The notes below the pieces were generated by a model. That model made no database searches. It was not told the DNA's origin and saw nothing but the letters and a program-made list of their open reading frames with translations. From Lentzea albidocapillata subsp. violacea (GTDB lineage: Bacteria > Actinomycetota > Actinomycetes > Mycobacteriales > Pseudonocardiaceae): a stretch of DNA of 64,000 nt. The position numbers were made by a program, and so were the translations under genes. Below are positions 1 to 8,909 of this stretch, in pieces; position 1 is the stretch's first letter; each line of letters opens with the position of its first letter. The stretch spans positions 280,119-344,118 of the forward strand of contig NZ_FNET01000007.1 of the NCBI RefSeq assembly GCF_900100275.1, read 5' to 3'.

Positions 1-1296
1 ATGCGCGTGCGTGCGTCCACACGCGTCACGGCGGGGCTGTTCGCCGTTGTCGCCGCACTGCTGCTGAGTGCGCCCGCCGTGCTCGCCGAACCTGTTGACC
101 CCGTTGCGGACGCCGTCCTGGACGTCGCCGGAGATCGTCTCGAAATCGAGGTCGCACGACAGCGGGTCGAGGCGGCCGATCCGGCCAGGCCCGTCGAGCT
201 GACCTGGGACACCGGTTCCATCAAGCCCGGCACCGTCTTCGGCGACAGGGTCACCCTGCGAGCGTCCGTTGTGGACAGCGGGCAACCGGCGGCGGAGCCC
301 GTCGCGGTACCCGTCGCGTCCACCGGAACGCTCCAGGTCGATCCGCCGGGACCGGGCGGGCACGAGCTCCGCCTCGAAGCCACCGCGCACGCTCTCGACG
401 GCCGGCCGCTGGCCGTCGAGAGCGTCTACGCCCTGTCGGTCGCCGAGGCGGCTCGCCCCGCAGTGGCGCCTCAGGTCGTCCCGCCGGCTCCTCGGCCCGA
501 GGTGGCCACGCCGAGCCCGCAGGTTCGTGTCGCCGCGCAACAACCACCGACGGCCACCGGTCGCGTCGTCATCGACAGGGGACACGTCGACGCCGTCGCG
601 CCCCGGTTGCTGCCGGACGGACTGCACATCCAGGTCAAGGACGGCACAGTCGCCGGCACCACGACGTGGCGCGAGCCGGCCGACGTGGAACTGAAGGCCA
701 CTACCGCTTCGCGGACCGCATTGCCCGCGAGCCCGGAACTCGCGTTCCTCGGCGCGGCGGGCAAGCAGGTCTTCCTGCTGCCGCAGACCCAGCGGGCCGA
801 CCTCCTCTGGGCGGGCTGGTCCACCGAGGAACTGCGTCCGGCCGACGTGTCCGGACCGGTGACGTGGTCGCTGACCGCCGTCGAGGGTCCCGGTGCGTTC
901 GGCCTGTTCACCACCGGCTCGTTCGGCGAGCCGTCGGTCCTCTTCAACAGCACCGACGGTCTCCCGGACGTGCAGTCCGTGCCACTGGGCACGCACGCCC
1001 ACGCCAACTGGGTGTTCGCCGAACCTGGCCGCTACCGCCTCACGTTCACCGCCACCGCACCCGGTGCCGGCGGACCGCTGACCGACACCGAGACCTACAC
1101 CTTCACGATCGGCGACGGCACCTCGTCACCGACGCAGCAGCAGCCCGGCACCGCCAACCGCAATCCCACCACCGCTCTCGCGTCGACCGGCCCCGCCGGC
1201 CTGCCCGCCGTCACCGGCCTGGGCCTGGCTCTGCTCGCCTCGGGTGTGGCCGTGCTCGTCATCACCCGCCGCCGCGTCCAGGAGAAGACCTCGTGA
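1..1296 (+). CDS. Surface-anchored protein, choice-of-anchor M type
   Basis: A 431-residue exported protein. Residues 1-29 form a signal peptide ending in an Ala-rich cleavage region. The N-terminal half (about 30-180) is a divergent beta-rich segment. Residues about 189-370 carry one copy of the actinobacterial wall-repeat domain, with GHVD near its start and GTHAHANW near residue 330. The C-terminus has LASTG at 393-397, a hydrophobic span and an Arg-rich tail, which is a sortase-like sorting signal. Family knowledge: such proteins (TIGR03769/TIGR03773 type) often neighbour metal-uptake ABC transporters. The stop overlaps the GTG start of the next gene, so the two are translationally coupled. 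The gene opens at base 1 with ATG, so an upstream start cannot be excluded. Function (metal or surface binding) is inferred. Confidence 0.8.
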   Translation: MRVRASTRVTAGLFAVVAALLLSAPAVLAEPVDPVADAVLDVAGDRLEIEVARQRVEAADPARPVELTWDTGSIKPGTVFGDRVTLRASVVDSGQPAAEPVAVPVASTGTLQVDPPGPGGHELRLEATAHALDGRPLAVESVYALSVAEAARPAVAPQVVPPAPRPEVATPSPQVRVAAQQPPTATGRVVIDRGHVDAVAPRLLPDGLHIQVKDGTVAGTTTWREPADVELKATTASRTALPASPELAFLGAAGKQVFLLPQTQRADLLWAGWSTEELRPADVSGPVTWSLTAVEGPGAFGLFTTGSFGEPSVLFNSTDGLPDVQSVPLGTHAHANWVFAEPGRYRLTFTATAPGAGGPLTDTETYTFTIGDGTSSPTQQQPGTANRNPTTALASTGPAGLPAVTGLGLALLASGVAVLVITRRRVQEKTS

Positions 1297-2879
1297 GCAC
1301 CTTGAACCGCGGCTTGGCCGCGCTCGCCACCGTGACGGTGGCCGCGCTCACCTCGCTGTCCCTCGCCACGGCCTTCGCCCAGGACACCACGACCGTCATC
1401 GACCAGGGCCACGTCGACCTGCTCGCACCGGTCGTGACCGAGGGCGTCCTGGACGTGCGTTACAAGGACGGCAACACCACACCGCCGACGTGGCACGACC
1501 CCGAGCAGGTCGTCACGCACGTGCGGCCGGAGTCCCGCCTCCAGGTGCCCGACCTGCCCGAGTACGCGTTCCTCGGCCCGGCCGGCAGCGATCTCTGGCT
1601 CATCCCCGAGGTGCAGGACCCCAACGTCGTCTGGGCGGGCTGGAACACCGAGTCCCTCACCGCGGCCCAGGTGGATCCGAACTCCGTGCGCTGGACGCTC
1701 GACTCCGTCTCCGGTGACCAGCGGGACGCCCCCGCACCGGGCAGGCTGACGGTCTTCCAGTCCGGTCCGTTCGGCGAGCCGCTGCCCCGCATCTTCGACA
1801 CCGCTCAACCCCTGCCACAACACCACCCACTGACGCTGGGCACACACGCCCACGCGAACTGGACGTTCTCCGCGCAGGGCGTCTACCGGCTCGCGTTCAC
1901 CGTCGAAGCCACGACGCCCGCGGGCGCACCGCTGCGCGACACCACGACCTACACGATCGCCGTCGGCGACATCGATCCCGGCACTGTCCGACCAGGCGTA
2001 CCCACCACCACCACCACAACGACGACCACCACAACGACGACCACGACGACCACCACCGCCGCCACCACGACGACCGCCTCGACGACAACCACCGTGCCCC
2101 CGGCATCGTGCGTCGTGCTGAACGATGGCCATGTCGACCTCATCGCCCCACGTCTCCGCGAGGGCGCGTTGCGCACCGAGGTCAAGGACGGCACCACTGG
2201 GCCGGACGCGGCGGTGTGGCGCGATCCTTCCGACGTGGTGCTGCACCTCGTTCCCGCGGCCCGCAACACCGTGCCGGACGACCCGGCCTACGGCTTCCTC
2301 GGCTCACCCGGCGCACCTGTGTGGCTCATCCCGCAAACCCAGATCCCCGGCATCGTCTGGGCGGGCTGGAACACCGAGTCCCTGCACCCGCAGGACATCT
2401 CCGGCGACGTCAGCGTTCGAATGTCCGCTGTGGACGGTCCAGGTCGCATGGCCGTGTTCCTCACCGGCCTCACCCCGACCGTCCTGGTCGACTCGGCCGA
2501 CGGCCTCCCGGACGTGATCACCGTTCCGCTGGGCACGCACGCCCACGCCAACTGGGCCTTCAGCGCCGAGGGGACCTACCGCGTCACCGTGGACGTCACC
2601 GCGACCCTCGCCGATGGCCGCACTGCCACTGACAGCGACGTCTTCACGATCGCCGTGGGCGACGTGGATCCGACGGCCGGCCGCTCGTGCGCACCTCCGG
2701 CCACGACGACCACCAAGGCGCCCAGCACCCCACCGACCACCACATCCGCACCCGCGCCCGTCCGCGGCGGTCTGGCCTCGACCGGCGTCGGCGGCCTTGG
2801 CACAGCGGTTCTCCTGGCTTCCCTGCTCACCATCGGTGGAATCGCCGTCCTGCTGCTCAGCCGCCGACGTCGTCACTGA
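1293..2879 (+). CDS. Surface-anchored protein with two wall-repeat domains
   Basis: A 528-residue protein starting at GTG 1293, four bases inside the preceding gene. A signal peptide (1-30) is followed by two copies of the domain seen in the upstream protein: about 34-230 and 276-465. Each has GHVD at its start (near 37 and 279), a WAGWNTESL segment and GTHAHANW (near 184 and 414). The copies are joined by a Thr-rich linker at about 237-268. A LASTG-like sorting signal near 495, a hydrophobic helix and RRRRH end the protein. An earlier in-frame start lies inside the upstream gene and is rejected because the signal peptide begins at 1293. The last 23 bases overlap the convergent esterase gene. 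Confidence 0.82.
   Translation: MSTLNRGLAALATVTVAALTSLSLATAFAQDTTTVIDQGHVDLLAPVVTEGVLDVRYKDGNTTPPTWHDPEQVVTHVRPESRLQVPDLPEYAFLGPAGSDLWLIPEVQDPNVVWAGWNTESLTAAQVDPNSVRWTLDSVSGDQRDAPAPGRLTVFQSGPFGEPLPRIFDTAQPLPQHHPLTLGTHAHANWTFSAQGVYRLAFTVEATTPAGAPLRDTTTYTIAVGDIDPGTVRPGVPTTTTTTTTTTTTTTTTTTAATTTTASTTTTVPPASCVVLNDGHVDLIAPRLREGALRTEVKDGTTGPDAAVWRDPSDVVLHLVPAARNTVPDDPAYGFLGSPGAPVWLIPQTQIPGIVWAGWNTESLHPQDISGDVSVRMSAVDGPGRMAVFLTGLTPTVLVDSADGLPDVITVPLGTHAHANWAFSAEGTYRVTVDVTATLADGRTATDSDVFTIAVGDVDPTAGRSCAPPATTTTKAPSTPPTTTSAPAPVRGGLASTGVGGLGTAVLLASLLTIGGIAVLLLSRRRRH
2002..2095 (+). repeat. ACC/ACG low-complexity tract coding a Thr linker
   Basis: Repeated ACC and ACG codons encode a run of threonines between the two wall-repeat domains of the second surface protein. 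Such tracts are prone to slippage, so the linker length may vary among strains. It is probably a glycosylated or extended spacer; that role is inferred. Confidence 0.75.
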
Positions 2880-4335
2880 GTGCCGAGGCGGTCGTGGTCG
2901 CTCCGATCGAATGGACGTAGCCGTCGACCGGATCGTGGCTGCGCCAGCCGGGGTTGCCCGTCTCCGCGAACCTGACCCACGTCTGGTGCATCGAGGACGC
3001 GAGTCCGGCGGGTGCCTCGGCCTTGCCCAGTAGCGCGTTCGGTCCGTGCAACGTGGTCAGGGAGAGCCTGTCGAATACGAACGGGAGTTCCATGACGTGA
3101 CTCGCGCCCAGCTGACCGCCGATCGCGTCGGAGCGCCAGCCGAACTCGTAGTGGTAGGTGCGGCCTGGCGTGGCGGTGGCATGTGCGGTGGCCAGGGCGC
3201 GGGTGCCGGAGCGGAACAGCCCGTCGCCGAGGATGACGACACGGAGTTCTGCGGGGCCGGCCGAAGGGTGTTGTTGCCGGTACGCGCGCACCGCGGCATC
3301 AGGGTCGGGGTGGAAGCGTGCTGCCGCGGCGTGGACGTCGGCGTCGGTGGTGGCCTCGAGCAGGCCTAGTGGTGCCAGGTAGAGGCTGCCCTCGTCGAGG
3401 TTCGACCCGATCAGCAGGTCGACGTCCGCACCGTGCCCGGCGGCCACCGCGGCGGCGGGTTGGTCCTGGGTGACGAGGCCGAAGCGGGTGATGCCGCCGA
3501 GTGGGTCGTGGTGGGAGGAGGTCCGTAGATCCAGATCGTTGAGGCGCGGCAGGAGCGCGACGAGGCGTTCGTCGGGAACGTCGGCCAGGCTCGCCGCCGT
3601 GGGAGCGAATCCCAGCTCGTGTCCGACTGCCGCGGTGACGATGCTCGCCTGCTCGGGGGTGAAGGTGGCGGTACCGCTTCCACTTTGGACGATTGCGCGC
3701 TGGAACAGGCCTGATGACAGCGGATCGGCGAGGAGGCCGCCGACGATGATGGCTCCGGCGGACTGGCCGAACAGGGTGACGTTGCCCGTGTCACCGCCGA
3801 AGTTGTGGATGTTGTCCCGCACCCAGCCCAGTGCGGCCCGCACGTCGAGCAGGCCGCGGTTGTCCGGAGCGTCGGGCAGGTGCAGGAAGCCGGAAGCGCC
3901 CAGGCGATAGTTGACGGAGACCAGGACGACCCCGTCGCGTGCGAAGGCCGACCCGTCGTAGAGCGGTGCGTGGCTGGAGCCCGCGATGAAGCCGCCGCCG
4001 TGGACGAAGACCATGACGGGATGCGGCCCGTCCTGTCTCGGGGCCCAGACGTTGACGGTCAGGTAGTCGTCGCCACGCAGCCAGCCGGGGCCGAAGAAGG
4101 GGGACATGTCGAGGACTCCGAAGCGGTCCCGGACAGGCTGCGGCGCGGTGGCTCCTCGCTGTGTCGCCTCCCGGACCTCGGTCCACCCGGGATGAGGACC
4201 CGGCTCGGTGAACCGGGCGCCGGCGACCGGAGGAGCGGCGTAGGGCACCGAGAGGTAGACGGTGCCGTGCTCGTGGGCGCGGCCGCGGATCGGGCCGGAG
4301 GTGGTGGTGACGATGGCGGCATCGGTTGATGGCAT
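2857..4335 (-). CDS. Type B carboxylesterase
   Basis: A 492-residue alpha/beta hydrolase of the carboxylesterase type B (COesterase) family, which hydrolyses carboxylic esters. The oxyanion-hole motif HGGGF lies at 112-116 and the nucleophile elbow GQSAG at 190-194 (Ser192). The DEGSLY segment near 315 should hold the acid and the GASHVMELPF segment near 408 the histidine of the triad. No signal peptide is visible, so it is probably cytoplasmic. The ATG has a GAGGAAG ribosome site. Its 3' end overlaps the convergent surface-protein gene by 23 bases. It follows the MBL-fold hydrolase gene on the same strand, but a strong hairpin separates them, so it is probably a separate unit. Substrate unknown. 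Confidence 0.88.
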   Translation of the reverse strand: MPSTDAAIVTTTSGPIRGRAHEHGTVYLSVPYAAPPVAGARFTEPGPHPGWTEVREATQRGATAPQPVRDRFGVLDMSPFFGPGWLRGDDYLTVNVWAPRQDGPHPVMVFVHGGGFIAGSSHAPLYDGSAFARDGVVLVSVNYRLGASGFLHLPDAPDNRGLLDVRAALGWVRDNIHNFGGDTGNVTLFGQSAGAIIVGGLLADPLSSGLFQRAIVQSGSGTATFTPEQASIVTAAVGHELGFAPTAASLADVPDERLVALLPRLNDLDLRTSSHHDPLGGITRFGLVTQDQPAAAVAAGHGADVDLLIGSNLDEGSLYLAPLGLLEATTDADVHAAAARFHPDPDAAVRAYRQQHPSAGPAELRVVILGDGLFRSGTRALATAHATATPGRTYHYEFGWRSDAIGGQLGASHVMELPFVFDRLSLTTLHGPNALLGKAEAPAGLASSMHQTWVRFAETGNPGWRSHDPVDGYVHSIGATTTASALSDDVGG

Positions 4336-4362
4336 GGGACTTCCTCGACGATGTGCGGAAGC

Positions 4363-4397
4363 CGGAGGCCGTCACCACAGCTGGGTGACGGCCTCCG
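4363..4397 (-). terminator. Strong hairpin downstream of the MBL hydrolase gene
   Basis: Perfect 14-base arms (starting CGGAGGCCGTCACC) flank a 7-base loop. The hairpin lies 10 bases past the stop of the minus-strand hydrolase and before the esterase start. A T-run is weak, as is usual in actinomycetes. It probably ends the hydrolase transcript. Confidence 0.7.
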
Positions 4398-4406
4398 ACC
4401 GTGCTG

Positions 4407-5303
4407 TCAGTACCGGGTGAACGGGGCCCAGTTCTTGATCTCGAACGCGTCGCCCCGGCTCGCCACCTCCAGTGCTCCGTGGCCGCTGAAGTGCGCGGGC
4501 AGTACGAGAGCGTTGGTGTCCGCGGCCCAGCCGAGCAGCCTGCGCCGGGTGGAGCGAGCGCGGACAGGGTCTTCGCAGAAGCAGCTGTTGTGGTCGGGGT
4601 GCATGATCTGCAACGGGGTGTGCAGGAGATCACCCGCGAAGAGGGCCCGGTCGCCTGCGGAGTCCAGCAGGACGACACTCGAACCGGGGGTGTGGCCGGA
4701 GGCCTCTTCCAGCCGCAGGTTCGCGTCGATCGTGTGGCCACCTTCCCACAGCTGGACCTGGCCGGCCTCGTGGACGGGAGCGACGCTGTCGGTGAAGACG
4801 TTCTCGTTGACGCCGCCCGCGATGCCGGAGTTGTTGGCGGGGTTCCAGAACTCGAAGTCCGCCTTGGGCATCAGGTAGGCGGCGTTGGGGAACGTGGGCA
4901 CCCAGGCGCCGCCGACCAGCCGGGTGTTCCAGCCGACGTGGTCGACGTGCAGGTGGGTGTTGATCACGAGGTCGACTTCCTCCGGCGACACACCGGCCGA
5001 GGCGAGGTTGTCGAGGTAGTTCGACTGCAGGTGGTCCCACGCGTCGACCGCGGGCCGTGACTTGTCGTTGCCGACACCGGTGTCGATCAGAACGACCTTG
5101 CCTTCGCTGCGCAGCAGCCAGGTCTGCATGGCGACGTGGACCATGTCGTCCTGCTCGCCGAGGTGATCGGGCACCAGCACCGCGCGGTTGTCCTGCCAGG
5201 CCAACGTGGGCAGGTCGGGGAAGAACTGGCCGGCCGGCATGATCGGGCCGTGCATCTCCTCGACCCTGGTGACCGTGACATCACCGAGTTTGAGCTCGTT
5301 CAT
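4407..5303 (-). CDS. MBL-fold metallo-hydrolase
   Basis: A 298-residue metallo-beta-lactamase-fold enzyme. The signature metal ligands appear as HLHVDH at 117-122, followed by GHTPGS and a later FAGD motif that supply the remaining ligands of a binuclear site. The overall layout resembles N-acyl homoserine lactonase and related lactone or ester hydrolases, but the sequence does not fix a substrate. The ATG follows a GAGG ribosome site. A strong hairpin lies just beyond the stop. It sits 35 bases after a secreted ScyD-like gene on the same strand, so the two are probably co-transcribed. No signal peptide is seen. Confidence 0.85.
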   Translation of the reverse strand: MNELKLGDVTVTRVEEMHGPIMPAGQFFPDLPTLAWQDNRAVLVPDHLGEQDDMVHVAMQTWLLRSEGKVVLIDTGVGNDKSRPAVDAWDHLQSNYLDNLASAGVSPEEVDLVINTHLHVDHVGWNTRLVGGAWVPTFPNAAYLMPKADFEFWNPANNSGIAGGVNENVFTDSVAPVHEAGQVQLWEGGHTIDANLRLEEASGHTPGSSVVLLDSAGDRALFAGDLLHTPLQIMHPDHNSCFCEDPVRARSTRRRLLGWAADTNALVLPAHFSGHGALEVASRGDAFEIKNWAPFTRY

Positions 5304-5338
5304 CGTGTTACCTCACTGGTTTCCGGTGATGCGGACTG

Positions 5339-6301
5339 TCAGCGCGCCAGGTGGGCCCGCAGCAGGTTGGGGTCCTTCGCGGTGAGGTAGGCGGCGCTGG
5401 GCACGTAGACGGCGCGGCCGCGCAGTGCGATCGCGGTCGGGCCCTGGAGTCCGTCGGCGGCGGTCAGCACCACGTGGTGGGTGCCGTCGGGCTTGACGAG
5501 CGCGACCTGGTTGGTGGTGTTCAGGGCGGCGATGATCTCGTTGCCCTTGCCGGTGAAGGCGAAGTCGTCGATTCCGGTCAGGCCGGTGGCGGTGACCTGT
5601 GCGAAACCCGCTTTTCCGTTGGTGTGCAACGGAATGCGCACGATGGTGCCCTGGTCGAGGTTCGTCACCCATGCGGCTCCGGCGCGGAGCTTGATCCCGT
5701 TCGCGCCGAGGAAGCCGGCCGGTGCGAGCTCCCTGTCAGACGACCAGACCGTCGCGGCACCATCCTTAGTGGACACCCGCCAGACGGCACCGGTGGAGTC
5801 CGCGACGTAGAGGCTACGAGTCCTCTGGTCGAGTGCGAGGCCGTTCGGCAGGCTGGTGGCGGGCAACGCCGCGATGCGCTGCGGCGTGCCGCCGGGACGC
5901 AGGCGCCACACGCCGGTGAGGTCGGCGGTTCCGGTGGCGTACAGGAAGTACAGGGTGCCGTCGGAAGCGCGGTCGATACCGACCGTCAGGGGGAAACCCA
6001 TGGCGGGGGTGTTGACTCCGCCGTCCGCGGGCGCGGGCAGCGTGGCCAGGATCCGGACTGCGCCCCTGGGCGAGATCTCGGCGATCTGCCGGGCCTTGGC
6101 GAAGGCCACGTAGGCCGTGCCGTTCGGGGAGAGCACGATGCTTTCGGGAGTCTGCCCCTTGTCCAGGTCGAAGTGCTGGACGACGCGCGCCGCGCACAGC
6201 GGGAAGGAGGCGGCCGACGCCGGAGCGGCGCCGAGCGCGAACAGCGAACTCGCGGCCAGGACAGCGGCTACGAGTGACTGCTTGGCAAGTTTCGCGGACA
6301 T
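5339..6301 (-). CDS. Secreted ScyD/ScyE-like beta-propeller protein
   Basis: About 320 residues when started at the ATG preceded by GAGGA at 6301; a start eight codons upstream is possible. A signal peptide runs to about residue 30 (ending APASA). The remainder is repetitive, with NG/VDR, LYFLYATG and NGLALD-type strands expected for an SMP-30/NHL-like six-bladed propeller. It resembles the ScyD/ScyE family of secreted actinobacterial proteins. Those were named after scytonemin-cluster proteins of cyanobacteria, but the actinobacterial members have no established function. It lies directly upstream of the MBL-fold hydrolase and probably shares its transcript. Confidence 0.75.
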   Translation of the reverse strand: MSAKLAKQSLVAAVLAASSLFALGAAPASAASFPLCAARVVQHFDLDKGQTPESIVLSPNGTAYVAFAKARQIAEISPRGAVRILATLPAPADGGVNTPAMGFPLTVGIDRASDGTLYFLYATGTADLTGVWRLRPGGTPQRIAALPATSLPNGLALDQRTRSLYVADSTGAVWRVSTKDGAATVWSSDRELAPAGFLGANGIKLRAGAAWVTNLDQGTIVRIPLHTNGKAGFAQVTATGLTGIDDFAFTGKGNEIIAALNTTNQVALVKPDGTHHVVLTAADGLQGPTAIALRGRAVYVPSAAYLTAKDPNLLRAHLAR

Positions 6302-6400
6302 GCTTTCCTCACTGTTTTCAGGCATGCGGCAGCGCCGCGCCTTTCAGGGGGTGATCACCGCCAGGGCGTGCTTCGCCCAGGTGGAGGACTGCAGCGGCCG

Positions 6401-6514
6401 TCAGCGGCCGTGAGGTGGCGGTGACGCCGCGCTGACCCGGTTCACGAGAACATCCGGACGAAGCTGCGAGCGCCGCGCCTTGAGGAAGTCACCGAGCCGT
6501 GTAGTTCCGCTCAT
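6401..6514 (-). pseudogene. N-terminal remnant of an XRE-family regulator
   Basis: Reading from ATG at 6514, the first residues (LGDFLKARRSQLRP) match the start of MmyB-like XRE regulators such as the one at 43689. The homology then stops and the frame runs 37 codons to a stop, without the HTH or ligand domain. It is a truncated relic lying head-to-head with the transporter remnant to its right. Confidence 0.55.
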
Positions 6515-6572
6515 GGATCCGAGTATGTGCCGGCTTTGAGCGTGTTGCCTGTCCCAGCCAGGGATACGCAGC

Positions 6573-7211
6573 GATGGGCTGATCGGCACCAAGGCCGCAC
6601 TGGTCGGCGGCGACGCGGACTGGCCGTCGTACCTGGGTTTCCTCGCGCAGACGACGGCAGTCGGCGGGATGCTGGTGTTCGGCATGGTGTCGGTGTGGTT
6701 GTTCGGCCGCGAGTTCAGCCAGAACACCGTGAAGGATCTGCTGGCGTTGCCGAGTGCGCGGACCACGATCGTGCTGGCGAAGTTCGTCGTGGCGGGCGCG
6801 TGGTGCCTTGCCCTGACTGTGCAACTGGTCGTGCTCGGACTGGCGATCGGCACGATGCTCGGGCTACCGGGATGGTCCGCCGACCTGGCGGTGTCCGGCG
6901 TGGCGACGATGGCTGTGACCGCGGTGATGGCGGTCCTGCTCACGACGCCGATCGCTCTCGCGGCCAGTGCCGGCCGCGGCTACCTGCCCGGTGTCGGTGT
7001 GCTGATGGCCGCGATCTTCAGTGCACAGGTCGTTGCCGCGCTGGGATATGGCCAGTACTTCCCGTGGTCGATACCGGCACTGTTCAGCGGACTGGCTGGA
7101 CCGGACGCTGGGTCGCCCGGCTTGCTCGGCGTGGCCCTGGTGGTTCTCGTCGGAGTGGTGGGAGTGGCGGCGACGGCGCTGTGGTGGCGCAACGCAGATC
7201 AGGACCGGTGA
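6573..7211 (+). pseudogene. N-terminally truncated ABC-2-type transporter permease
   Basis: The frame encodes four to five hydrophobic segments and the sequence FGREFSQNTVKDLLALP, typical of ABC-2 permeases of multidrug or bacteriocin exporters. Homology-like sequence begins near 6573 without a start codon, and a stop at 6537 closes the frame upstream. The first in-frame ATG (6669) would omit the first membrane helix. No ATPase partner is nearby. The gene appears to have lost its 5' end in a deletion that also cut the XRE gene on the left. It overlaps the 3' end of the convergent DUF6653 gene by 13 bases. Confidence 0.7.
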
Positions 7212-7681
7212 GCCCGATGGCGCTCCCACAGCCAGCCGAAGCGGTCGATCCGCCACAGCTGCGCCACCACGACCAGCGTCGTGCCGAAGACCGTCGGCCA
7301 CACCGAGAGCATGACCAGACCCCACACCATCAGGCCGAAGCCGATGATGCCCAGCGCGACCAGCAGACGCAGGACCCGCCGATGATCCGGTGGCACGAGG
7401 TCGCGATCCTCCAGCCAGGCGCGTTCGCCGTAGATGCCGCGCGCGGCCCAGCTACGTGGTTCACGCACCGGCGGAAACGCTCTCGGGTTGACGAACAGCC
7501 AGACGATCACAGCCGCGACCGGCACGAGGCTCCACCACGCGATCCACGTGCGGCTCCAGATCGCCAGCAGCATCAGGGGAATCGCGGCGAACCGCGTCCA
7601 CACACTCCACGGGTTGGCGTGCCGCTGCCACGCCTCGTCGGACATGCGGAACGTCTTGGCGACGCGGTCAGCCACGTCCAT
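7199..7681 (-). CDS. DUF6653-like membrane protein
   Basis: A 160-residue protein starting at the ATG at 7681, inside the 3' end of the glycosyltransferase gene (14-base overlap). The N-terminal HANPWSVWTRF segment is characteristic of DUF6653-type proteins. Two hydrophobic pairs follow at about 28-65 and 108-145, with Arg-rich loops, suggesting four membrane helices. Function is unknown. The overlap with the glycosyltransferase and its TetR repressor suggests one transcript, so it may support export or membrane handling of a glycosylated product. That role is inference only. Confidence 0.7.
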   Translation of the reverse strand: MDVADRVAKTFRMSDEAWQRHANPWSVWTRFAAIPLMLLAIWSRTWIAWWSLVPVAAVIVWLFVNPRAFPPVREPRSWAARGIYGERAWLEDRDLVPPDHRRVLRLLVALGIIGFGLMVWGLVMLSVWPTVFGTTLVVVAQLWRIDRFGWLWERHRAHRS

Positions 7682-8909
7682 TGTGGATCCTCTCCAGCTC
7701 GCGCACCGTGGCATTGACGCCGTTCTCGGCCCGTATCTGCTCGCCGACCTCTCCTGCACGCTTCCGCAGTGCCAGGGCCTGGGTGATCGCGCCGGACAGT
7801 GTGTCGACAGCGAGCTTCCTGTACGGCACGGGTTGTGGTGCGACACCGACTGCATGCATCCGCTGAGCCCAGTGCGGCTGGTCCGCGACGAACGGGCACA
7901 CGACCTGCGGCACGCCCGCGGCGAGTGCTGCCGCTGTCGTCCCTCCGCCACCGTGGTGCACCACCGCGCGCACCTGGCCGAAAAGCCAGTCGTGGGGCAC
8001 CTGGTCGATCACCAGAAGATCGTCCGACGAGCGCGCGGCGAGCCCACCCCACCCTGTCGCGACGATCGCGCGCACTCCGGCCGCCCGCGCCGCCTCGGCG
8101 ACGATGTCACCGGTGCGCTGCGCGTCACGTCCCGCCATGCTGCCGAACCCGATGTAGACCGGTGCCGGGCCGGCATCCAGGAACTCCTGCAGGGTCGCGT
8201 CCGGCTCCCAGTTCGCTTCCCGCGGCAGGTACCAGAACCCGATGGTGCGCACCGAATCCGGCCACGCGGGATCAACGGGCGTGACGAGGGCGCTGAACGC
8301 TTGCAGAACGTGGGCCTGACGTGGGCCCTGGCCGCGTGGCAGGCCGAGGTCGTTGGTGCGCCACGTGTTGACGATGCCGGAGTAGGCGCGCAGGGTCGCC
8401 CACACCGTGAGGTAGGTCGCCCGGTTGAGGAACCGGGGCAGCCGGGGCAGCGGCACCATCGGGCACGGGAACTCCGACGTCGGCACCCAGCCGGGTTGCA
8501 GCGCGGCGAGCACCGCGGGCACGCCGAGCATCTCCGCCGCGTGTTGTGCGGGCACGCTCGGCGTGTGCACCACGAGATCCGCGCCGCTGGACCGCGCGAC
8601 CGCACCGGCATCGCGCAGCACGTCGGCCATCAACGGCTTGATGCGCCTGATGGCCGACAGGGCGGTGATCTTGCCGCGAAGGCCGCGATACCCGCCCTCG
8701 ATCGCCTCGGCCATCAGCGGATCTTCGAGCAACCTGTTGGGGCCGTTGTCCAACGGCGCGAACTCGACGTCCTGCGTCAGTGCGCTGGAAGCGAACGATT
8801 CCGGTGCGGCCAGCAGCGCCTCGTGACCCGCCTTCCTGAGCGCCACCGCCAACGCCAGCAACGGTTGCACGTCTCCGCGTGTGCCGTGGGTGACCAGCAG
8901 GACCTTCAC
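7668..8909 (-). CDS. Glycosyltransferase, GT1/MGT-like
   Basis: A 413-residue GT-B glycosyltransferase of the family that modifies macrolides, sterols and other lipophilic acceptors. The acceptor domain opens with THGTRGDVQP (residues 7-16), as in sterol and antibiotic glycosyltransferases. The C-terminal domain carries the donor-binding segment VHHGGGGTTAAALAAGVP and the downstream DQPHWA motif. It starts at GTG 8909, overlapping the TetR stop by four bases (GTGA), so it is translationally coupled to the regulator. The acceptor and sugar cannot be read from sequence. Possible roles are xenobiotic inactivation or natural-product tailoring. Confidence 0.88.
   Translation of the reverse strand: MKVLLVTHGTRGDVQPLLALAVALRKAGHEALLAAPESFASSALTQDVEFAPLDNGPNRLLEDPLMAEAIEGGYRGLRGKITALSAIRRIKPLMADVLRDAGAVARSSGADLVVHTPSVPAQHAAEMLGVPAVLAALQPGWVPTSEFPCPMVPLPRLPRFLNRATYLTVWATLRAYSGIVNTWRTNDLGLPRGQGPRQAHVLQAFSALVTPVDPAWPDSVRTIGFWYLPREANWEPDATLQEFLDAGPAPVYIGFGSMAGRDAQRTGDIVAEAARAAGVRAIVATGWGGLAARSSDDLLVIDQVPHDWLFGQVRAVVHHGGGGTTAAALAAGVPQVVCPFVADQPHWAQRMHAVGVAPQPVPYRKLAVDTLSGAITQALALRKRAGEVGEQIRAENGVNATVRELERIHNGRG

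Noticed and set aside
666..1292. Long open frame continuing upstream of the second surface-protein gene
   Set aside because: It lies inside the first gene in another frame, has Arg-rich composition, and the signal peptide begins at 1293.
2002..2095. Thr-codon tract considered as a microsatellite or CRISPR-like repeat
   Set aside because: It is within a coding frame, has no spacers, and encodes a normal linker.
6527..7717. A 396-codon plus-strand frame over the permease remnant and DUF6653 gene
   Set aside because: The permease remnant in another frame has clear membrane helices and motifs; this frame is Arg/Gly-rich without any domain.
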